A stretch of DNA of 11,468 nt from JBJHBP01 sp050485645 (GTDB taxonomy: Bacteria > Pseudomonadota > Gammaproteobacteria > Steroidobacterales > Rariloculaceae). Below the pieces are notes generated by a model that was not told the origin of the DNA, made no database searches, and saw nothing but the letters and a program-made list of their open reading frames with translations. Shown one piece after another: positions 6,262 to 11,468 of the stretch (position 1 is its first letter; every line of letters starts with the position of its first letter). The stretch covers positions 1 through 11,468 of the forward strand of contig JBJHBT010000057.1 in NCBI GenBank assembly GCA_050485645.1, read 5' to 3'. The position numbers and the translations under genes are program-made.

Positions 6262-8001
6262 TTAGGAAAAAGCGACAGCACGGATGTTCTCGGGCAAGAA
6301 CCACCCTTCAAGAGTCGCGATGGCATTCTGGGAAAGTTGTTGAGTGAATAGCAGCGCAAGGTGGCGTTTTGGCCTTGAACAGGCCACATAGAACAAATTT
6401 CGGTTGCGCTCGAAGGCTGCTTGCTTCGCTGCTGGAACTGCCTGAGCCCCAGCCCATTCAAGCATCTCGCCAAAGTTGTACTGATTCCATCCGCGGCCGA
6501 TCACGACGAGAACGTTCTCGAATTCCGCGCCCTTCACTCCATGCTTGGTTTCAAAGGGGGAATGTCCGTCCAAATAGTTGCGAAGTGCCTTGATCTCGTT
6601 GTATCTGACTGAACGAAGTTTCTCCACTTCTGACAACGCTGCGGGCATTTCATCGCCGCTTGTTCGGTCGAAATCACGTAGCTCACGCTCGCGTTTCTCG
6701 ATGGCTTCTGGAAGTCTTGGCTTCCTTCGATTAATAAGATGGTCGATTACATCGCCAACCGTGCCGGTCTCACAAACCGCTATCAATTGCTCCATTGCAT
6801 CGTGCCAAGCCGCTTTGTCAGCATGGCTTCTCAGTAACGGTGTGTTGCCTCCGAGTGCATCGAACATGGCACCAAATCTACGCACTGCAAAGGCATCGCA
6901 GGCAGGCTCTAGCTGATCAACAAGAAAAGCAATGTATGGGTGTTCCTTTTTTGCAAAAGCCTCATTGTAGCGAAACACTGTTGGCAAGCTGGCATAGCCT
7001 TGTTCATTCGCAAGGAGCCTGTGCGTCAGCATGAGCACCTTCGTCCTTTCGGGGGAGAAGTCCCACCCTTCTTGCTCCAGAGTGGTCTTCACGCCTTCGA
7101 ATGTTTCATGCCCAATATCAGAGGGTAAATCCCCTGCCCAATGAGCACCTGTTTGTCGTGCTCCGGTCCATGCGTTTGTGTGAAATACGCTGACTTGGCC
7201 GGAAGCTTCGGGGTTTTCTACAAATTGTTGCAGTTGTGGACGTATCCGATTAAGGCAATCCACGATAGTTTTGACCGATCGAAAATTAGCTTCCTTTCCA
7301 ATCTCTCTAACTTGCGGATGTTCAAGTCTTCCACACCCGTTGCCATAGATTTTTTGCCAGTGGTCGCCGAAAAAGCCAAACAAAGGCGATGGCGGGTTCT
7401 CTAAAAATAGCCTCTGAATCGCCTCAGCCCAGTTCTTGTCCGTGTCCTGATACTCATCAACAAGAATAATGGGGAACCGATCTGTCACTATGCGCCTGAA
7501 TTTGGCATTCTCCATGAGTGAAATGGTGAGTGGTAACACGTCATCGTGGTGAAGAGAAGCACGGTCGTCACGAAGAGATCGGTGGCCAAGGCTGTACTCG
7601 ATGGTGCGTGCCCCCAGACTGCCTCCTGCCTCCGCGATCTTCTCTTGCCAAGCCGGCATGGCTTCAACCAAGGTGCGAAGTTGCTTCTGGAAACCACCGA
7701 TCAGCGACCAGCAAAAGGTATGATTGGTTTCGCAATACACCATTGGATTTTTGTCGATACGAGCGGCAATTTCATCGCGGGCCACGTTGGTGAACGTGAT
7801 GCAAGCTATTTTCTGGTTTTTCTTTGGAAGCGTCGCTTTATTGCTCTCAATCAAGTAATGCAGCGCCTTGATGAGAGAATAAGTCTTTCCAGCGCCAGCG
7901 CCGGCTTCCAGCCGGAAATGCTCGCCAGCGTCCAAGCAATTAAACATGGCATCAAGAGCACGCTGGCTGGCGATTTCAGCAGGTGACGATGAATTAGGCA
8001 T
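6262..8001 (-). CDS. gajB: UvrD/PcrA-like SF1 helicase of a Gabija-type defence pair (GajB-like)
   Basis: This 579-residue protein carries the SF1A helicase motifs in order: Walker A GAGAGKT (34-40), Ia ACITFTNVARDEI (66-78), II VDEYQDTD (181-188), III FGDHWQKIYG (211-220), IV ANFRS (238-242), V KHGVKGAEFENVLVV (486-500) and VI NLFYVACSRPKRHL (535-548). All ATP-binding and hydrolysis residues look intact. In Gabija, GajB is a UvrD-like partner that binds GajA and is thought to sense or process DNA ends and consume nucleotides during phage attack. Known GajB proteins are near 500 residues, so this one is somewhat longer. Its neighbour is an OLD-family nuclease, the diagnostic pairing. I chose the ATG at 8001 (AAGGA 8 bases upstream) over an in-frame ATG at 8019, which would put that Shine-Dalgarno inside the gene. 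GC is clearly lower than in the flanks. A stand-alone repair helicase is less likely given the coupling. Confidence 0.82.
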   Translation of the reverse strand: MPNSSSPAEIASQRALDAMFNCLDAGEHFRLEAGAGAGKTYSLIKALHYLIESNKATLPKKNQKIACITFTNVARDEIAARIDKNPMVYCETNHTFCWSLIGGFQKQLRTLVEAMPAWQEKIAEAGGSLGARTIEYSLGHRSLRDDRASLHHDDVLPLTISLMENAKFRRIVTDRFPIILVDEYQDTDKNWAEAIQRLFLENPPSPLFGFFGDHWQKIYGNGCGRLEHPQVREIGKEANFRSVKTIVDCLNRIRPQLQQFVENPEASGQVSVFHTNAWTGARQTGAHWAGDLPSDIGHETFEGVKTTLEQEGWDFSPERTKVLMLTHRLLANEQGYASLPTVFRYNEAFAKKEHPYIAFLVDQLEPACDAFAVRRFGAMFDALGGNTPLLRSHADKAAWHDAMEQLIAVCETGTVGDVIDHLINRRKPRLPEAIEKRERELRDFDRTSGDEMPAALSEVEKLRSVRYNEIKALRNYLDGHSPFETKHGVKGAEFENVLVVIGRGWNQYNFGEMLEWAGAQAVPAAKQAAFERNRNLFYVACSRPKRHLALLFTQQLSQNAIATLEGWFLPENIRAVAFS

Positions 8002-10063
8002 CAGCGCTATCCTTCTCATCAGCGATTATCGCTTCGGTCGCCAGAGCAAGTGCCGAGTCGGAGGTGGTGGGTTCGATGCCAGCCGCTAGCCAATGCACAC
8101 CATCGAGAATGTACCTAGGGGTTGTCCACACCTTTTCTTCTATTGCGTACCTGAGCGCAAATTCTGACTTCTTGAACTTTCCAGCTTTGCTTCTTGCTTC
8201 CGTTTCAAGCTCTTCCCGTGTTCTTTCGTTCAATTCAAATAAGGCTTGATTCGCCAGAATGAAGGCATCCTCGAATGTGCGGCCGCATGGCCCATCCTGT
8301 TCTTCTGCACATTGATAGGCAATGCGTCTGCCGTCCTTTATCTTCTCGTCTTCGCTCTTGGCCAGAAGGCCATTGAGAGTGAATGGGTCGTCGTTGGAAA
8401 ACCATGCCTTCAGGCACGCGTTGCTGGAGTATGTTCCCTTGTGCACTTCACATGAACTTCCGCCTGGCGCTTCTACCGAGTCCAGGTCGGTAATGATAAG
8501 GCTCGGCAACTCAAGAAAGCGTAGAAGTCCAAAGAAAAGATGAGCGTATGCTCCCCCAACCTCCATTGTGGTTACGTACTGGCTTGATAGCTTTGGCTGA
8601 TCTGGCTCCAAGGCCTCCAGCTTCTCGATGATGACAGGGAGCAAGAGGCGCTCGCTCAGCCCCTCTACTAGGATCGCTTTGTCTGCAAAGAACAGGTCAG
8701 AGCGTGTCAGCGTCATGTACTGGTGTAGGAATTTTTTGTCTGGTTCTGAAATACCATCCAATCCTTTACGTAAGTCCTTGACCTCTGTTTGCCGAACACC
8801 AGCAGCCGCTCCCTGAACTTCACCACTGAGAAAGTAGCGAATACTCTCGAATCCAGCTTCGTTTGCTATATGAGATGAATGAGTTGAAACGACGAACTGG
8901 ACCGGCCATACGACCTTGCTCTCTGTGCCTGCAACCAATAATTGAGCGGTCTTCGCGAGCTGACGTATGAAGACTTCCTGCATCTGAGGGTGCAAATGGG
9001 CTTCTGGCTCCTCAATGAATATCAAATGCACGCCAGGGGCATTCGGTTCGGCCAAGAACGCCTTGTAAAAGCCGGCAAGCTGAAAAAGTATGAATATCAG
9101 ATTTCTGGCACCCAAGCCGTTGTAGGATTCTGGCAATGTAACGCCGCTGTATCCTGTATAACGAACCTTGGTAAAATTCGAGAGCAATTTACGAACGTCG
9201 AGCAATGTCTCGGTATGAAGCTCCTGATTGCCCAATCCAGGGTAGCCGAAACTCTGCAGCGCCGGAATTAGGCTTTTTAACTGGCTGCCGAAGCTGGTGT
9301 CTATCTGTGATTGGATGTCTTGAACAGCTTCTTTCAATGCCTCAGCGATCTGTTGATCGGCTTGATCTGCCGAGGATGAAGACGCTGTGGCAAAGAGGAG
9401 TTCTACAGTTTTTGCGAGAACGTCGGACTCGCGGGATGTGATATCGTCCAAGCCTCTCTGGGCATTGATAAAGCCAGTCTTGAGCAGGCTCTTCAATGAG
9501 CCCGGCTGTAACTGGCGTTTATTCTCTGAGTCGCTCGGGTCTTCCGCCCATATTCGGACTGCAAAACTAGCTGGAATCCGCTCCCGCAAGGCGCGAAAGA
9601 ACGTTAACCTACTTTCATCGGTTAGAGGGATGTCTGGCTGGTCTGAGAAGAATTGAGTGAGTTGCCCATCTTTCAATTCATAACGGACCACAGCGAGTGC
9701 TTCATTGCAATCTGGATCTAGGTCTATAACAAAGGGGCTAAGGGGGCCTAGCTGTGGTTGGGCGGGGTCATACTCGAACGTCAAGCGTAACTCGATGAAT
9801 GGAATCAAGGCCCTGATTACGTCGTCGTGTTCATTGTTCTTATGGGCTTCTAATGCTGCGCAGAAGCCGTCGTAGCAGGCGCTAGAGAAATCTTCGAGCT
9901 GAAATGCGGGTGTACCCTCAGTCAGTAGCCTCCGCATGATTTCTGACAGCGAAGTCTTGCCACTGTTGTTTCGCCCAACAATAACTGTGGTCAAGTCTTC
10001 CAGAGCAAGCTGAACGTCAGTGAGCAATCGAAAGTTTTTGATCTTTGCGTGACGCAGCTTCAT
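7994..10063 (-). CDS. gajA: OLD-family ATPase with TOPRIM nuclease domain (GajA-like, class 2 OLD)
   Basis: This is a 689-residue protein. The N-terminal ABC-type ATPase has Walker A GRNNSGKTS (30-38), a signature-like YNGLGARN (314-321), Walker B HLIFIEEPEAHLHP (346-359) and an H-loop STHSSHI (393-399). The C-terminal TOPRIM nuclease shows ILVEGLSERLLLP (464-476; acidic E467, E471), EVGGAYAH (501-508) and TDLDS (525-529; D526, D528), then GRTFEDAF (594-601) and a basic KFKKSEFAL (629-637) that may supply the catalytic lysine of OLD enzymes. OLD proteins paired with a UvrD-like helicase are class 2, that is GajA of Gabija, a DNA-nicking endonuclease whose activity is restrained by nucleotides. 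The reference GajA is nearer 580 residues; the extra length lies partly in a Cys-containing segment (530-595). The start has GAGGGAT upstream. The 3' end overlaps the helicase start by 8 bp. No frameshift is seen. Confidence 0.82.
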   Translation of the reverse strand: MKLRHAKIKNFRLLTDVQLALEDLTTVIVGRNNSGKTSLSEIMRRLLTEGTPAFQLEDFSSACYDGFCAALEAHKNNEHDDVIRALIPFIELRLTFEYDPAQPQLGPLSPFVIDLDPDCNEALAVVRYELKDGQLTQFFSDQPDIPLTDESRLTFFRALRERIPASFAVRIWAEDPSDSENKRQLQPGSLKSLLKTGFINAQRGLDDITSRESDVLAKTVELLFATASSSSADQADQQIAEALKEAVQDIQSQIDTSFGSQLKSLIPALQSFGYPGLGNQELHTETLLDVRKLLSNFTKVRYTGYSGVTLPESYNGLGARNLIFILFQLAGFYKAFLAEPNAPGVHLIFIEEPEAHLHPQMQEVFIRQLAKTAQLLVAGTESKVVWPVQFVVSTHSSHIANEAGFESIRYFLSGEVQGAAAGVRQTEVKDLRKGLDGISEPDKKFLHQYMTLTRSDLFFADKAILVEGLSERLLLPVIIEKLEALEPDQPKLSSQYVTTMEVGGAYAHLFFGLLRFLELPSLIITDLDSVEAPGGSSCEVHKGTYSSNACLKAWFSNDDPFTLNGLLAKSEDEKIKDGRRIAYQCAEEQDGPCGRTFEDAFILANQALFELNERTREELETEARSKAGKFKKSEFALRYAIEEKVWTTPRYILDGVHWLAAGIEPTTSDSALALATEAIIADEKDSADA
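8010..8014 (-). promoter_or_regulatory. Ribosome binding site that fixes the gajB start
   Basis: AAGGA on the minus strand lies 8 bases before the ATG at 8001-7999 and inside the last codons of gajA. An in-frame ATG at 8019 lies upstream of this site and has no comparable sequence in front, so 8001 is preferred. The ATGCCTAA arrangement gives an 8-bp overlap with the gajA TAA, typical of translational coupling that keeps two subunits in balance. Confidence 0.65.
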
Positions 10064-10152
10064 TTCTATCCCTCTGTTATTGGCTCGTCAGGTCACGTTA
10101 GCCCCTTGGCTGGCAACTTCTTGTAACCCCTTTTGGTAAGCAGTGTACGTAA
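10064..10152. other. Junction between TIGR03747 gene and gajA; likely leader of the cassette
   Basis: This 89-bp non-coding stretch is the only space for a cassette-specific promoter or operator. I could not find a convincing -35/-10 pair on the minus strand. The best hexamers (TTACAA and TTGCCA as -35) lack a good -10 at 16-18 bp. It holds two imperfect copies of a CCCCTT-containing motif. It is also the candidate upstream boundary of the inserted DNA. Confidence 0.45.
10097..10136. repeat. Pair of imperfect direct repeats upstream of gajA
   Basis: Copy 1 is GTTAGCCCCTTGG (10097-10109) and copy 2 is GTAACCCCTTTTGG (10123-10136), so the copies start 26 bases apart. They share TA-x-CCCCTT and a following GG. 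This is compatible with a regulator binding site or an insertion remnant, but it is short enough to be chance. Confidence 0.35.
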
Positions 10153-10902
10153 CTACAAGTATTTCTTGAAGCTTCCTACCGCAATATCTACAGCTACCCC
10201 CAGTAGGACGGCGCTGGGCAGCAGAATCAGCAGAGGGCTTACGCTCACCGGCAGCGCCAGATAAACCGCCCAGGGCAACACCACCAACGGCATCAGGCTT
10301 GCCTTGGCGCGGTGATAGACGAAGCCGGATTCGCGCCCCGCGCCGAAGCGGCGGATGTCACGGCGTACCAGGCCGTCCACGAGGCCCGTGAAAGCCGCCA
10401 TGAGGAACAGCGGCAGCATCAGGCACAGCACCAGCAGGCGCACGAGGAACACCAGCACCGTGTACGCCGCCGCGATCAGATAGCTTTCCAGGTGGACATA
10501 GACCTGGCTCAGGTAGTACCGGAAATCCCTGGTCTGACCGTGGCTGCCGGCGCTGGCCTGCGCGGAGGCGTTCTGCACCCACTCCAGCAGCCCGGTCTTG
10601 AGGAAGACCCATTCATACGCCCACTCGACAATCCGATGGGCGGTGCGCCCCGGTTCCTGCACCACCACGCTGCGCGTGAAGTAGGTCGATAGCTGGTCCA
10701 GCTCGTAGGCCACCATGTCCTGCGCATGACGCCATCCCTGTTCCGGCCAGAACAGGTGCATGCCGATCCATTCGATCAGGATGCACAGCAGCAGCGACCC
10801 ACAAAGCACGCCGAAGAAGCGAAACGGCAAGGTGACAAGGCTGGCGAGAAAACCTCTCTGGCGTACCTGTTGGCGTTGCGCCGCGACGGCCGGATCGCTC
10901 AT
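10153..10902 (-). CDS. ICE multi-pass membrane protein (TIGR03747, PFL_4697 family)
   Basis: This is a 249-residue integral membrane protein. Hydrophobic segments lie at about residues 22-45, 143-172 (probably two helices or a long hairpin), 203-218 and 223-243. A polar periplasmic-type region (about 50-138) contains EQGWRHAQDMVAYELDQLST and IVEWAYEWVF. It sits directly after the coupling protein gene with a 4-bp ATGA overlap, as expected for the TraD-TIGR03747 pair of this ICE lineage, and may assist coupling-protein function; its activity is not known. The frame is open to 11121, but the start at 10902 is chosen because it overlaps the TraD stop, has GAGG/GGAAAGG before it, and the extension is Arg/Ala-rich out-of-frame TraD sequence. 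Confidence 0.88.
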   Translation of the reverse strand: MSDPAVAAQRQQVRQRGFLASLVTLPFRFFGVLCGSLLLCILIEWIGMHLFWPEQGWRHAQDMVAYELDQLSTYFTRSVVVQEPGRTAHRIVEWAYEWVFLKTGLLEWVQNASAQASAGSHGQTRDFRYYLSQVYVHLESYLIAAAYTVLVFLVRLLVLCLMLPLFLMAAFTGLVDGLVRRDIRRFGAGRESGFVYHRAKASLMPLVVLPWAVYLALPVSVSPLLILLPSAVLLGVAVDIAVGSFKKYL

Positions 10903-11468
10903 GCCTTTCCATCCTCGGCAGTATCGGCGAAGGCCATTTGCTTGAAGTCGTCGAGCAGGTCTGCCGGCAGCGCCTCGTGCTGCAGCGCCGGCAGGCCCTG
11001 GCTTTCCCACCAGTCGCCGGCATCGACGTAGTGCTGACGCATGTAGCCGGCCAGCTCCTGCAAGTCTTTGGGCATGGCCTCGTCGGCGTCGGGCGCGGGC
11101 AGCGGCATGCGGATCTTCCACAGGTTGCCGCCTTCGAGCAGCGCGAAAGCCTGCCCCTTCGGCAGATTGACCACGTGCGCCGGTTCGATCAGCGGCACGC
11201 TGGTGGTGGTGATGCGGTCCTGCGTGTTGGACGTGAACGCAGTGTGCCCCTGGGGATCGGAGGTATCCGTGGCGCCGCTGACAATCGAGGTGGTGTACAC
11301 CTCGACCTTGGGCAACTGCCGGGTCAGCAGCTCGGCGGTGATCGTCTCCCGCACGCGCAACATGAACAGGTTGTTGAAGTTGCCGATGACCTGGCCGGCC
11401 TTGGCGCGGTTGCCGATGCGCGCCTCGATGTCGCTGAGTGTTTGCGTGTACGCCGTGACCTGCATACC
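10899..11468 (-). CDS. traD: Coupling protein TraD, SXT/TOL type (TIGR03743), C-terminal part only
   Basis: Only the last 189 residues are present; the N-terminus and the ATPase core lie beyond the right edge. The segment GMQVTAYTQTLSDIEARIG, then KAGQVIGNFNNLFMLRVRE and TAELLTRQLPKVEVYTTSIV, is what I know from the RecA-like C-terminal part of ICE TraD coupling proteins. A variable acidic tail then ends in DDFKQMAFADTAEDGKA. These hexameric inner-membrane ATPases bring the relaxase-DNA complex to the T4SS channel. The stop overlaps the next gene's start by 4 bp. The coordinate at 11468 is a window limit, not a start codon. Confidence 0.9.
   Translation of the reverse strand, partial: GMQVTAYTQTLSDIEARIGNRAKAGQVIGNFNNLFMLRVRETITAELLTRQLPKVEVYTTSIVSGATDTSDPQGHTAFTSNTQDRITTTSVPLIEPAHVVNLPKGQAFALLEGGNLWKIRMPLPAPDADEAMPKDLQELAGYMRQHYVDAGDWWESQGLPALQHEALPADLLDDFKQMAFADTAEDGKA

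Larger units (their letters stand above)
1..11468 (-). mobile_element. Internal segment of an ICE (MPF-G / GI-type conjugation module)
   Basis: Ten minus-strand genes match the set of integrating-conjugative-element families (TraD SXT/TOL type, TIGR03747, RAQPRD, TIGR03758, 03745, 03750, 03746, 03749, 03752, a 03751-like lipoprotein, and the 03744-type ATPase) in the order known from ICEclc, PAGI-2 and the Pseudomonas fluorescens Pf-5 PFL_4697-4706 region. The families are assigned by recognition of protein sequence, length, topology and order, not by a search. Neither element end is in the window: no integrase, no att repeat and no tRNA is visible, and the first and last genes are cut. The cargo in this segment is a two-gene defence cassette at 6262-10063. 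Confidence 0.9.

Noticed and set aside
7994..10063. Plain SMC/RecF-type repair ATPase, or a retron- or PARIS-associated OLD/ABC protein
   Set aside because: A TOPRIM domain follows the ATPase, the partner is a UvrD-like helicase, and no reverse transcriptase or AriB-like gene is present.
10099..10113. AGCC-CCTT-GGCT hairpin as a terminator after TIGR03747
   Set aside because: The stem is only four base pairs and has no T-run after it on the minus strand.
10153..11121. 322-residue version of the TIGR03747 protein
   Set aside because: The extra N-terminal 73 residues are out-of-frame TraD sequence rich in Arg and Ala; the start at 10902 has the ATGA overlap and family-like N-terminus.
1..11468. 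CRISPR array, tRNA, rRNA, insertion sequence or transposase
   Set aside because: No regularly spaced repeats, no RNA gene folds, and no transposase or recombinase motifs were seen on either strand.

Overview
The window is an internal piece of an integrative and conjugative element (ICE) of the ICEclc/PAGI-2/ICEHin1056 lineage, whose type IV secretion system (T4SS) is called MPF-G or GI-type. The evidence is a run of small genes, all on the minus strand, in the characteristic order of the 'PFL_46xx/47xx' (TIGR0374x/0375x) conjugation families. It includes a protein carrying the literal RAQPRD motif and the C-terminus of the SXT/TOL-type coupling protein TraD. The high GC and family content suggest a beta- or gammaproteobacterium such as Pseudomonas, Bordetella, Burkholderia or Xanthomonas. 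The sequence does not fix the genus. No integrase, att site, tRNA or rRNA is present, and both ends cut through genes.

In transcription order (right to left): the TraD C-terminus (partial, 11468-10899); a TIGR03747-family multi-pass membrane protein (10902-10153); a two-gene cassette resembling the Gabija anti-phage system, gajA (OLD-family ATPase with TOPRIM nuclease, 10063-7994) and gajB (UvrD-like SF1 helicase, 8001-6262); then the T4SS genes RAQPRD (6154-5801), TIGR03758 (5804-5571), TIGR03745 (5552-5184), TIGR03750 (5170-4772), TIGR03746 (4775-4107), TIGR03749 (4095-3208), TIGR03752 (3218-1800), a TIGR03751-like lipoprotein (1819-1385) and the N-terminal half of the VirB4/TraC-type ATPase (1384-1, partial).

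The T4SS genes are packed with 4-20 bp overlaps or gaps under 20 bp, each with a good Shine-Dalgarno site, so they look like one operon. From TIGR03745 onward they follow the logic of the F-plasmid order traA-L-E-K-B-V-C: pilin-like, TraL-like, TraE/VirB8-like, TraK/VirB9-like, TraB/VirB10-like, TraV-like lipoprotein, TraC/VirB4. These role equivalences are partly inference.

The standout feature is the defence cassette lodged between two conjugation genes in the same orientation. Sampled lines are clearly less GC-rich than the flanks (23/60 and 33/60 G+C in gajB and gajA against 45/60 in the T4SS block), which suggests separate acquisition. The two proteins carry complete active-site motif sets and their genes overlap by 8 bp. 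I see no terminator between the cassette and the downstream T4SS genes, so defence and transfer may share transcripts. The cassette is a known type of system in an interesting place. The larger-than-reference GajA, with a Cys-containing segment inside its nuclease half, is its least ordinary part.
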